Shown here in pieces: positions 25,195-36,079 of a stretch of 64,000 nt of DNA. The stretch is from positions 15,275,495 through 15,339,494 of the forward strand of contig OZ023189.1 in NCBI GenBank assembly GCA_963995505.1. Reading direction: 5' to 3'. A model generated the notes under the pieces. That model saw only the letters and a program-made list of their open reading frames with translations. It had not been told where the DNA came from and did no database searches. The position numbers and the translations under genes were made by a program. Within the stretch, counting starts at the first letter, position 1. Every line of letters begins with the position of its first letter. Source of the DNA: Hypericum androsaemum (taxonomy: Eukaryota; Streptophyta; Magnoliopsida; Malpighiales; Hypericaceae).

Positions 25195-26492
25195 GATTCT
25201 TCTCGGGTGAACTCGAGTGCATTTGGTCAAGGGTTCTTCGAGGAGATCTTAGCCTCTTAGAATCGTTTTAGCTTTATATATTTTGATAAATGATAATTAA
25301 TTAAGATTAAATAAAAAAATATGTATTTAATTAAAAATTATGATGATTTCAGATAATGTTTTATATATTTCTAAATAAATAACGATAAATGAAAAGTCTT
25401 AACTCATTGAAAATAACGATTATTGATTGGTTGGAGATAAATCAACAAAAATATAATCATAGTATTTTTAAATTATATTTTGGTGAAATTAACATCTCAA
25501 CAAGTGCAGAATTTAGTTATTTACTGGATTTACGACGATTTCATTGGTAATCTAATTAGTTGGAATATATGAGTTTTATTTGGCAATATGAGTTAAATGT
25601 GAAACATGTCGGACAGAGAAGTAGCCCACTCACACAGATGTTTACTTCAGTGGGAGTTAAGAAGTTGATTCCTAGATGAGATGAGACAGTTATTGGACAT
25701 TCATAAGTGCATGTCCTATGACAGAATGCCGTCTTGCTCAAGAGCAAGTTTCCTTATGAGATGCAGGAATACGTTGCTGCATTTGGATTTTTTATAATCC
25801 ATATGATAAGATATAAGTGGAACTTATCATACTGTCTGTCCTATTATCCTAGAGTCAAGCTAAGGCTAGTACTCTAGTATGGTGTTAAATGACATGTGTT
25901 CTTTTAAAAAGGAAAGTATACTGTAACACGTGATCAGTATCATGTGTGCTACTCGACCACTGGATGGGATAAAAATATTGAGTGATTTCACAATCCCTGG
26001 CGTGAGACCAATTTTCGAGAACTGTGATTCCCGAAACTTACCCTTAAGATCCTAAACGTATTCTGGAAGTATGATCCAGTGCTGCTAACTTGGAAAGTTC
26101 ATGAAAAGGTTATGGCACAGCGATTCGACCTGGCAGGGCTGACCAGAAAAACAGGCTGTATCATTATGAAAGGAATATTGTTAAGGGAGAAGAAACTCTT
26201 TTCATCACATTCTGAGTTTCGTGGTTCAGGTGCACTAATTGTATTGAAAAGTACAATAGTGAACCCAAATATAATTGTTTGAAATCACTGATGTGAACAA
26301 TGGAATGTGTCATGAGTCCTGGGGTAATAGCATACGTTATACAAGAAGGTTGTTGAGATGCTACTATTCAAGTAGTCTGAGTGTCCGTGCTCTTAAATTT
26401 GGCTTAACATACTCGACGTGTGCTGGTCGCACGAAATCCTTTAAAGAAATCTGATAACTATTGATTAAGGTCAATAATAATTGAGTGTGAGA
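25195..26492 (+). repeat. Rearranged duplication of copia 3' noncoding region and flank
   Basis: The order is: 25195-25272 like 27143-27222 (flank); 25273-25527 like 27640-27890; then 25528-26492 like 23576-24547 (last codons and 3' noncoding part of the copia). The joins share only a few bases (TTTAT, TTACT). The simplest reading is a local duplication of the copia 3' end plus flank, with a deletion inside the first copy. Confidence 0.75.
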
Positions 26493-27142
26493 TGTTGGAC
26501 CTAGGACCCATCAAGCAATTATTATTGTGCATGATTGGGCCAAGGCCCATCAGGCCCATAAGTTGGGTTGGATGGGCCGGTTCGAGTTGACCGGCCCGAA
26601 GCCACTACGTGGCGCTTACGTCATAAATGGTAGTCCACGTGGCAAAGCTAGGGGTAGCCTTGCTACGTGACAGACACGCGGTCTGAAGTGCCACGTGGCA
26701 GCATGCGGTCCGAAGTGCCATGTGGCAATGCCACGCGTCAGACATGCAATCCGAAGTGCCACGTGGCAGATATGCGGCCGAGTAGTGCCACGTGTCTTCA
26801 TGTGGCACACCACGTGGCACATTTTGGTGTGCCAGATTTCCCTATAAAAGGGGAAATCTGGCTGGACCAAATTGTAATTTTGCCCACAACCACTCAATAA
26901 GAAAGAAAAAATTATGGATTAGTTCCTGAATTTTGATCAGATTTTTAATAAAGGAAATCTCGTGAAAATTAATTACGAATCTGTTATAACGTGATCCTAA
27001 TTCGACTAGCACGAAGACATTGTGGACCCGAACCTGTGGACCTCTTGCTTCAACAAGTAAGTGATTTATTATTAACGAATTAATTTGTTAATTATCCAAC
27101 TTTAACACATAATTACTCGTTAATTACGCGTTGAATCCATCA
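26493..27142 (+). repeat. Extra copia LTR (650 bp) of the same family
   Basis: It starts TGTTGGACCTAGG and ends GAATCCATCA like the two LTRs of the neighbouring copia. It is preceded by a degraded polypurine tract (TTGAGTGTGAGA). Five CACGTG cores and the TATA palindrome (26832-26862) are present. The next bases AATTC match the copia target duplication GATTC with one change, which supports duplication of the element's end rather than a new insertion. Confidence 0.85.
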
Positions 27143-27973
27143 AATTCTTCTCGGGTGAGCTCGGGTGCATTTGGTCAAGGGTTCTTCGAGGAGATCTTAG
27201 CCTCTTAGAATCGTTTTAGCTTTAACTCCGGGATTTAACTCTCTCGTATACGTTTGTGTTACTTGCATCAGTCTCAAGTCAGAGCCAGAAAATGTTGAAC
27301 TTTAAATACAAGAACGCTATTAAATATTTCACGACTCTAGGAAAAAAAATTACTCAACCATCAATAAAATACCAAAAAGTATTGGATTCTCTCTCCAAAC
27401 ACCAGCAAACACTACATGACTTTTCTTGCAAAAACTTCATACTTTGTCCCAAAAAATGAATAATCAGAATTTTAAAAATCATCAAAACAAACTGAGGCCA
27501 TGTTTGGGAAAATAGATTGAGAGGAGATACAAATGGTAGAAAGGAGAAAGAATACATCAAATTCAATATAGCATATAGTAGATTGTAAAAGCTGTTTGGT
27601 AAAATCTATTAGCAAATTACGTATCAATTTAATAGATTTTATATATTTTGATAAATGATAATTAATTAAGATTAAATAAAAAATATGTATTTAATTAAAA
27701 ATGATGATGATTTCAGATAATGTTTTATATATTTCTAAATAAATAACGATAAATGAAAAGTCTTAACTCATTGAAAATAACGATTATTGATTGGTTGGAG
27801 ATAAATCAACAAAAATATAATCATAGCATTTTTAAATTATATTTTGGTGAAATTAACATCTCAACAAGTGCAGAATTTAGTTATTTACTATATTTATGAA
27901 GTTTTTTTAAAAAACACGTTAGTTTGTTTTTTTTTCAAAATATAATATAGTTAACATCAACCTTTACAAAAAA

Positions 27974-28270
27974 GGTAAATTACCCTCAGGTCCTTAGTTT
28001 ATAGTTCCCTAGTTTATAGTTTTATTACTCGCAGGTCCCTGGTTTTCAGAAATAGTGTATGAGGTCCTTGCTTTTTCAGAAAATATTGGTCTGAGGTCCC
28101 TAGTCATCGGATCGGAGATTTTCTCCAGAGATTTTTAAGAAGATCAATCCGGTGACTAGAGACCTCAGACCAATATTTTTTTAAAAAGCAGGGACCTCAT
28201 ATACTATTTCTGAAAGCCAGGGACCTACGAGTGATAAAACTATAAACCAAGAACTTGAGAGTGATTTGCC
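27974..28270. repeat. Foldback MITE, unit 1 (297 bp)
   Basis: A near-perfect inverted repeat starts GGTAAATTACCCTCAGGTCC and ends with its approximate complement GAGAGTGATTTGCC. The centre forms a hairpin on GGAGATTTTCTCC. The sister repeat at 29960-30000 shows the site without the insertion. Confidence 0.75.
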
Positions 28271-29020
28271 CAAAAATGTAACTAACATCATGAAATTTTA
28301 AACAAATATGTAATATACAACTATCTAGTAAAGATTCATATTCATAGAAGTAGAACAAAAATAGCAAGTTGGATGCGCTTGTGTTGCTACTTGCATTAGT
28401 CTCAAGTTAAAGCCCGAAAATGTTGAACTTTAAATTCAAGAACGCTACAAAGTATTTCACAACTCTAGAAAAAATATTACTCAACCATCAAAAATATTTC
28501 TATTACTTATCCATAGAAGAATACAGAAATACTTAGCCATAGAAGAATACATAATACGCTAGGTTGTGTTATTGGCATATTTCTTGTGAACCAAATTCTC
28601 CTCCTAAAACCTCTCTTTTTTATTCGACCAAGTTTGATTCTTCTCGGGTGAGCTCGAGTGCACTTGGCCAAGGGTTCTTCGAGGAGATCTTAGCCTCTTA
28701 GAATCGTTTTAGCTTTAACTCTAGGATTTAACTCTCTTGTATGCGTTTGTGTTACTTGCATCAGTCTCAAGTCAGAGCCAGAATATGTTGAACTTTAGAT
28801 ACAAGAATGCTACTAAATATTTCACGACTCTAGGAAAAAAATTACTAAACCATCAATAGAATACCAAAAAGTATTGGATTCTCTCTCCACATACCTGCAA
28901 ACAGTGCAAGACTTTTCTTGCAAAAACTTCATGCTCTGTCCCAAAAAATGAATAAACAGAATTTAAAAAATCATCAAAACAAACTAAGGCCATGTTTGTC
29001 AAAATAGATTGAGAGGAGAT

Positions 29021-29516
29021 CAAGGGTTTTAAATACGCAGTCTAACTGATGGTCGGACCGGTTGGACTACGATTCAGTCTGAAGAGCGTATCAGGTTTGG
29101 CCAAAAAATTGCCAACCTTACGAACTGCCCAAAAAAGGTCGGACCGGGTAATTTGACCGAATTTCGACCCCCTATTTTCTAGTTCGTAAGGTTGAACTAA
29201 TGAATCAAGGCTGGACGGATATTTTGACCAAGAAAAAAGATAAAAAAAAATCAACCAAACCCTAATAAAAAGAAAAAAATAATGTTTGGTTGGATACTTT
29301 CTTTTTTAAGGATATTTTCGTAAGGTTGAACCAAAAATTTAGGATTGGTTGGATATTTTGGCTCGGCAGTGGGTTATGAGAATTTAAAATATTAATAAAA
29401 TATATTTTTTAATATAAAAAGTACTGGTCTGACTGGTAGTCTAACTGGTTAGACCGGTCGAACCATGATCCGAAGGCAAGAATGTGTCACTCTCCGAGTC
29501 ATATTTGAAAACCTTG
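29021..29516. mobile_element. hAT-type MITE with 8-bp target duplication, unit 1 (496 bp)
   Basis: The ends CAAGGGTTTTAAATACG and CATATTTGAAAACCTTG are inverted repeats. The direct repeat GAGGAGAT lies at 29013-29020 and 29517-29524. Copy A of the tandem repeat (near 27513) shows the empty site GAGGAGATAC. An 8-bp duplication points to the hAT superfamily. It contains repeated GGTCGGACCGG-like text and no transposase. Confidence 0.8.
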
Positions 29517-30180
29517 GAGGAGATACAAATGGTAGAAAGGAGAGAGATTACATCAAATTCACTATAGCCTATAGGAGATTGTAAAAGCTATTTGGTAAAA
29601 TCTATTAGCAGATTACATATCAATTTAACAGATTACATATATTTTGATAAATGATTATTAATTAATAAATTAAGCTTAAATAAAAATGATTTATTTAATT
29701 AAAAATGATGATGATTTCAGATAATGTTTTATATATTTCTAAATAAATAACGATAAATGAAAAGTCTTAACTCATTGAAAATAACGATTATTGATTGGTT
29801 AGAGATAAATCAACAAAAATATAATCATAGCATTTTTAAATTATATTTTGGTAAAATTGGCATCTCAACAAGTGCATAATTTAGTTATTTACTATATTTA
29901 TGAAGCATATTTTTTTAAAGACGTTAGTTTTGTATTTTTTTCAAAATATAATATAGTTAACATCAACCTTTACAAAAAAAAAATATAACTAACATCAAGA
30001 AATTAAAAAAAATGTAATATACAACTATTTAGTAAAGATTCATATTCATAGAAGTAGAATAAAAATAACAAGTTGGATGTGCTTATGTTGCTACTTGCAT
30101 CAGTCTCTCAAGTCAAAGCCCTAAAAATGTTGAACTTTAATTTCAAAAACGCTACAAAGTATTTCACGACTACTCAACCA

Positions 30181-30611
30181 TCAAAAGTAATTGAGGACGA
30201 AATCATGAATTTTGACTAGTTGGGACAGACTGTAAAAAAAACAAAAGCAAAGATAATCAAGGATAGTGATTCCACTCGCAAATTGAGCCAAGTTTTTCAT
30301 CTAATGACCAATATTGTTTTGGGTGTCTTTTTTTTTTACCTATTCTTTTCATTTTTTTTTTTCATGGCCAACTTTCACATCTGTTTTAAAGTTGCATTTT
30401 GGAAAAAAAAATTAGGACTCCTTGGCGGTGTTAGCCATTTTTCCACTCCATACGTGAGTAACCCCTGGAACCTTGTTACATTTTTGTACAAGTTCTTTTT
30501 ATACATACTAGTAAACACGCACACGTGATGCGAGTGCTATTCTATTTCAAAATTCGCAAAACATATCTTTCAATATTTTCTTTTATAAGCTGTACAAAAA
30601 TAAAAAAGAAC
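30181..30611. other. Non-coding spacer
   Basis: AT-rich sequence with T runs. The frame beginning near 30220 has no protein character. I see nothing functional. Confidence 0.5.
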
Positions 30612-31165
30612 AGGGTCAGGAGTTCCGGAAGTCGGGGTCCGTGGTCGGGGATCCAGAGTCGGGGGGTCCGGGGTCTAGGATCTAGCGGTCCAGTGGTCCG
30701 GGGTCGAGGGTCCGGCGGTCCGGTTGTCCAGGGGTCCGTGGCTTGGGGGTTCGACGGTCCATGGTCCGGTGGTCTGGTTGTCCAGGGTCCTTGGTCCGGT
30801 GGTCCAGTAGTCCGGGGGTCGGTGTTCCACGGTTCAAGGGTCCGTGGTTCGATGGTCCAGGGTTAAGTGGTCCGCAGTCCGGGGGTTTGAGGTTCGGTGA
30901 TCCAGGAGTCCTAGGGTCCAGAGGTCCGTCTGGTCCGGGGTCCGTGGCTCGAGGGTCCGGGGTCTGTGGTTCGATGGCCCGTGGTCCAAGAGACTGATGG
31001 TCTGGGGTCCAGTGGTCCGAGGATCGATGGTCTGAGGTCCGCGATCAAGGGATCCGAGAGTCCGGTGGTCCTGGGTCTGGTAGTCAGCAATCCGATGGTC
31101 TGTGGTCCGTAGTACGATGGTCCAAAGGTTCGATGGTCCAGGATCCGTGGTCTGGTGATTCAGGA
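30612..31165. repeat. GGTCC-type degenerate minisatellite, unit 1
   Basis: Several dozen irregular units of about 8-12 bp based on GGTCCGNGGTCC and GGGGTCCG. The plus strand is rich in G and T and has many GGG or GGGG runs. Frames through it read as Pro/Arg/Asp or Gly/Ser/Val repeats and are artefacts of composition. Copy at 62114-62670. Confidence 0.85.
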
Positions 31166-31624
31166 TAATTCAATCATAATATTTTAATTACGTTGGTTCT
31201 CTAGATTCAATTTTTTATGAGAGATTCTAAATACAAAATTGACTAAACCAAAATTTTAAAAAATGGAAACATTTCTTTTTTTTTATAGCAAATATCAAGC
31301 TACTCTTCTGGCCTATCTAAACTATACTCATATTTTTTTTTGGTGAAAATGGTGGGCGTCTAGCATCATATCCAGAGGTTCTTCCAATACATGAGTCTCT
31401 CGGAGTTCTAGTGCATACTTTGACAACAAATTTACCAACCTACAAATAGTGACCTCTACTTGCCCATAGAAGTAGATGAGATCTCTACACTTGATCACGA
31501 GAGGTGCAAACAATTGTCTTGCTCAACACAATTCGATAAGTAATGATGAAGCAACCTCGAGTCTGTCTCGACCAATAGAGGGTAAAAAAAAACCGATCAG
31601 AACGATTTTGAGCACTAGTACCAC
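31166..31624. other. 3' flank of the LON-like gene
   Basis: AT-rich sequence, then moderately complex text at 31330-31560 that is conserved in unit 2. A minus-strand frame at 31328-31513 has no recognisable domain. It could be 3' untranslated or a remnant exon. Confidence 0.35.
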
Positions 31625-33585
31625 CTAAAAGTGACCAGAATCTAATGCATCCCTCTCATCCACCAAGATCTCAATCATCTTAAGAGTCAGTTGCAAACGT
31701 TTGCGAACCTGGAGATGAAAATCATTTATTAGATAATTGAACATTTCAATGCATCATATACAAGATCTTCCGAAATACTTGAACTCAATTTATCTTCTTT
31801 TATGATGTTCCTATGTATGTTTGAGTCGTGTGCTACTTACATCCAGTTCTTCCAGAAATGCCTGCAACCTTGATTTACACATAATGGGTATGCTGAAACG
31901 AGCAACATAGTCACACAATTGTGGACAATCACATTCATTTACATTCTGCAGTCAAGGTGGAACAACGACAAAAGCAATTGTAAGTTCAAGAAAATGATCA
32001 CTCAACACAATACAAGATGCCTGAGTGAATGCACAGTGTTCCCAGAGAAAAGGGTTAAATCACGTTGAATGAAACCATAGAATTGAGCTGAAAGAGACCT
32101 TCCAACGCTCTGCGTTGCGCGGAAGATAGTTTTGTAAAGCTAACTTAAGCACAGATAAAGTAGCTTTGATTTTAGTGTCGTCCTTACTGAATGGTAACTC
32201 CTGAAAGAAGAAACAAGTTCAGCTACAAACATGGACTGAATGGTAAGTCCTGAAAGAAGAAACAAGTTCAGCTACAAACATGAAAACAGAGTCAATGTTC
32301 CAAATACGCCAGTTCCTTTTTTTTTTACACAAATGTTGGTGCGTACCTTGAGATGATCAACTTTGACCGTTAGGAGATCCTCACTTACCTATAAGCAATA
32401 CTTTATCAAGTTTCCAGCTGGAAAGAGCAACACCATGGAGAAAGAACAAAAAAGTCGACTGAAAATTAGAGAAGCTTGCCACATCATAACTCACCATCTC
32501 TGTGATTCGTACTCGCCTAAGACCAACGAGATATATGGTGCCATCCCTAAAATGTTTAATCTGTTACCAAACATCCACCAATTAACACTGTGATACTCTA
32601 GCACCAACCCATATGAACAAGTTATAACCAACTTAAATACCTTAGAAAGTGTTCCAACTTTGTGAAGACGGTCAAAAAGCTCCTTCCCCTTGACTCCATG
32701 CATGCTATTTTCTGATACGAAACCAGTTTCCACGTCGGGATCTGTCCCAGGGCGAAGGGTAACAAATTTGTAACCAGTTCCGCTGCCCCGATCTGTCCCG
32801 GGGAGATCTTTAAGAAGGGAAACACAAACATAGGGAGATCCTAATTTGTATCTTTCAACCAGTGCAGAAAATAATGGATCCTGCATGATTGATAGTGATC
32901 TGAGAACAAAACCAAGATGTAGCTTTTCAATGAAAAAGTTTCAATTCTGGTGCAGCAGCCATTAACGCGATCACATTATTATTCCTCCCTCCTAATCAAA
33001 TCATAGTAAGGCAAAGAAATGTTACATACATACCTTGACATCAGAATAGTTATCAATATGTCCGACGAGCATAGGGTTATCCGTTCGAGGTATTACCAAG
33101 ACCTGCACAATTAAATTAGTCTGCTGAACTGAAGCAGACTGTAATTACAAACACCAACTATACAAATAAAGATGTAGAAAATAAGATAAATCTGAGACAG
33201 CCAATTTGCATTAATAATTCAAAAGTCTTTCACCCGTTCAAACAAAGCCCTTCCAACCATCCTAATGTCCAAATCAAGCGCATGTTTTGAGTACACGATC
33301 ACCCAACACACAATAACACACAAATCGAGCGAGCGATCCCTAACCTAAAACACCAAACTTTCGATTCCACCAAAACTTTTAACATACCGTTGAACAATCG
33401 TCCAGCCCATGACCGGTCGCCGGAGAGCTGATTACATAGTCGGCTTCCCTCCCAGCCACGGTGTTAAAGAATGCTTTTTGACAGAAACCCGAGCCCCGAG
33501 AAGCCCTACCCGTGATAGCGTCTCGGAGGGGAGAAGAAGATAGATGGGTAGGGAATATTTTCCGCCAAGAAAGAAACTTCAACAT
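31625..33585 (-). CDS. LON N-terminal-domain-only protein, mitochondrial LON1-like
   Basis: Eight exons read on the minus strand: 33585-33388, 33102-33034, 32880-32641, 32560-32495, 32388-32347, 32200-32099, 31945-31841 and 31708-31625 (TAG stop). All introns have GT-AG ends and every exon keeps phase 0, giving 301 residues. The start MLKFLSWRK opens a basic, Ser/Arg-rich presequence-like stretch, then CSTVLVIPR. The segments GKELFDRLHKVGTLSK, VGLRRVRITEM, VSEDLLTVKVDHLK and LQAFLEELD match the substrate-binding N-domain of plant mitochondrial LON1. The AAA+ ATPase and Ser-Lys protease domains are absent; the frame stops soon after LTLKMIEILVDE. The HRPLFPGF motif region is altered. It cannot be a protease. 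Exons 4 (part) to 8 are also open in unit 2. It may be a truncated paralogue or a well-preserved pseudogene. Confidence 0.75.
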
Positions 33586-34269
33586 ATTGGGACAACTGAA
33601 ATTTCGACGGCGGCGGAAGGAGAAGGAGAACGACAACTGTTTCAGTACAAGGAGAGAACATGTACAAAAACCTAGTTCAGTTTGATTTAAATAGTTTGGG
33701 TCAAATAGATTAGCTAAATATTATTTCAGAATTGATTTAAGAGAAAAGTTCAATATTAGTACCAGTGATTTAACATTTTTTGCACCGTGATCCTGTAGTT
33801 TAGAAACAACTTTTTGAGTCTTGTGGTTTCTCAGTTTTTTGTGTTAGAGGTTCCGGGTGGCTTCGAACCTAGAAACGGCACAGTTTCACTGCTAATTTGG
33901 CAAGCCAATTAGGATTTTTGCGATAGAAGCACTAAAGTGGGGGTCCAACACTTCTTGACCCTGTCATTGCAATATCGCACAAGTAATCCTTTATTAGCAA
34001 ATGATCGATCGTCTTATCGACATAAGATGGAGACTGAACATTCCTTCAGGGAGTTTCACCGGTACACCTTGAGATACTCATTGTAGAGAGGCTTCAGGTA
34101 TCGATTGATGAACTCATCAATCGATGAACTCATCAATCGATGAACTCGATGAACTCTGGAGCGATGTCCTTGTCGGGGTAGCTTTGGAGCATCTTAAGGA
34201 TGGGTCGGAGGAAGGAAGTGGGCTTGCGGTTGTCGCCGAAGGTGTGTAGATTAGGGCTGAGCAAGTTGG
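33586..34269. other. Spacer between the LON-like gene and RadA pseudogene
   Basis: Upstream of the LON-like start the sequence is repeat-like, including an interspersed-repeat stretch at 33740-33960. A short direct repeat of AACTCATCAATCGATG lies at 34110-34150. No gene is seen. Confidence 0.4.
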
Positions 34270-34535
34270 GCGAACCAGAAAAAATCAGACCAACGGGCTA
34301 TTTTCCCTTTCTCTTTCTCTCTCCCCGACTGCGAAGGGCGGAAAAATGTCCGTCGCTCCGCCTACGACCGCCGCGTAACGGCGGCGAACCAACGGCCGAG
34401 ACCGGTCGCGTTCGACTCGTCTCGGCCTTGCGAGCACGTCCTTAGCAACCTCGCGGGCTGTCGTCCAGCCGTTCTCCGCCGCGATCATCTTCTCCGTTCC
34501 GCGCCTCTCCGCCGTCGTCTTCGATCTCGCTGTTG
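34270..34535 (-). other. GC-rich island related to the copia leader at 10560-10940
   Basis: The reverse complement shares long blocks with the copia leader, from a pyrimidine-rich TTTCTCTTTCTCTCTCC stretch to GGAACGGAGAAGATGATCGCG-like text. It abuts the first recognisable RadA exon and so replaces the upstream part of that gene. Confidence 0.6.
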
Positions 34536-34536
34536 C

Positions 34537-35789
34537 AGTGATCATGAATGGATCTCTAACTTTCTTAATTGAAATTCAGGTAGCAAATTTCATCACCTTT
34601 TTCTCTTTAAGGTCTATTTTTTATGTCTATATACCTGGTTTTGTATCTCAGAACTGCAAGAATTTTGTAACTTTCCAATAGCACGATATGGCTGTAAGTT
34701 TAAACATTGCTAAGATTGTATTGGCTATGTTTTAGGCACTATGTGCTTCTGGATCATCAGTGGCTAAGCATGTTAACGGAATTGCTGCCGGTTGAGCGGA
34801 AATGATCATCTCAGTAAGTTCAATTTTGCAGAAATTTGACACATTTAACAACTAGATGCCTCAGCTGACTGCTTCTATCAATGTTTTAATATGTTGTTGA
34901 TACGTATAAATAACCATCTGAGACTGACATGGGTGCTAATTCTGTTCTTTGATAGCTATGAAGTTCATAAACTATTACGGTACAGTTGAATGTATCTAGC
35001 AATTCTGAGGAGACTAGTTTGATGTGGTGCAACATTATGTAGGTTCTCGTCAAGCAGGCTAGTTTGATGCTCCAATAGAATTTAAGTTTCCCTAAAAAAA
35101 ACAGAATGCAAAATTGATGCTCATGCAGAATTTGAACTTTATTCGAGTATTTGGTTCATTTGTTACCATCTTATCCTTCTTTCAGGCAATCTTCCTTAAT
35201 GTTGTTGGTGGGGTGACACTAAAAGAAGATCTTGCAATAGCAGCAGCTATTTGCAGCAGGCATGAGTTCTCCAGATATCTCTCTCCTTCCTATATTTTTC
35301 TGCTTGTTCCGAAATTGCGATGTTCATCCCATTGCACCCTGCTCCTTGAAACACTCTATTTCTATTTGTTGGCGTTCCAACTTCTTAGAATTCCCTATTC
35401 CAAACAATGTTGCATTTGTTGTGAACATATGACCACAATTTACCCTGGGTTATGTTCCTATTTTAAGAATGCTCAATTCATTTGGGAAGATCCAAGGTGC
35501 CACCATCCTTGGCAAGGGAATTTTCACAGAAATGCTTGCAAACTTTCTTGTAGCACAATGGTTGTATCCCATGAGTGGATAACAACAATTCTTTTGGAAT
35601 TTCTTTCAGGTGCCCCGAATGGATAAAAGGGTGAATACTGCAGAACAGCTAGGATATAAGAAATGCATCGTTCCACAGTCGAGTGTAAAATCGGCGGAGC
35701 ATTTAGTAGGTATTCAAGAGCTGAAGGTGATTGGATGCAGGAATCTGAAAGAAGTAATCAATGCTATTTTCAAGACACAACAGAGATAG
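34537..35789 (+). pseudogene. RadA/Sms-like DNA repair protein, C-terminal exons, pseudogene
   Basis: Four exon-like pieces are in order. 34537-34578 ends FLIEIQ. About 34735-34809 reads ALCASGSSVAKHVNGIAAG, a TGA stop at 34793-34795, then AEMIIS. About 35188-35261 reads AIFLNVVGGVTLKEDLAIAAAI. About 35611-35789 reads VPRMDKRVNTAEQLGYKKC to LKEVINAIF and a TAG stop. They match the Lon-protease-like C-terminal domain of plant organelle RadA. The expected exon between the second and third pieces is missing, the third exon's donor is GC instead of GT, and the KNRFG and ATPase part is absent upstream. I infer a truncated dead copy. Confidence 0.75.
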
Positions 35790-36079
35790 TATGCGCCTCT
35801 TGGAAACAAACAGTTGGTAGATTATGCTGGTTGGTTGTTTAGGATGAATCACATTGATGTTTGTATATATAAGAAACCAAATGTTTACATCTATCCGTCT
35901 GTTTTTATCCTCCAATGCATTCTGATTCAATGATGATCTCTCTTTTCTTTACTTGCCTGTTTGGAAAAAAAAATAAAAAATAAAAAATAAATGGAGTTTC
36001 ATTTCCATTAAAACTTAAGAATTTATTCCCGATGGTGAATTAGAATTTTGACTAAGCCCGCATTGTTTTGGTGAATTAG
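35790..36079. other. Spacer
   Basis: Probable 3' flank of the RadA relic, with an A-rich run at 35968-35995. No gene seen. Confidence 0.4.

Larger units (their letters stand above)
27143..30180. repeat. Tandem pair of about 1.5-kb non-coding repeats, unit 1
   Basis: 27143-28480 and 28635-30180 share long blocks in the same order (TTCTTCTCGGGTGAG, GAAAATGTTGAACTTTA, GATGATGATTTCAGATAATG, GATTATTGATTGGTT). Copy A carries the MITE at 27974-28270; copy B carries the one at 29021-29516. A third partial copy flanks the copia at 9395-9518. No genes are seen; the short frames are AT-rich noise. Confidence 0.75.
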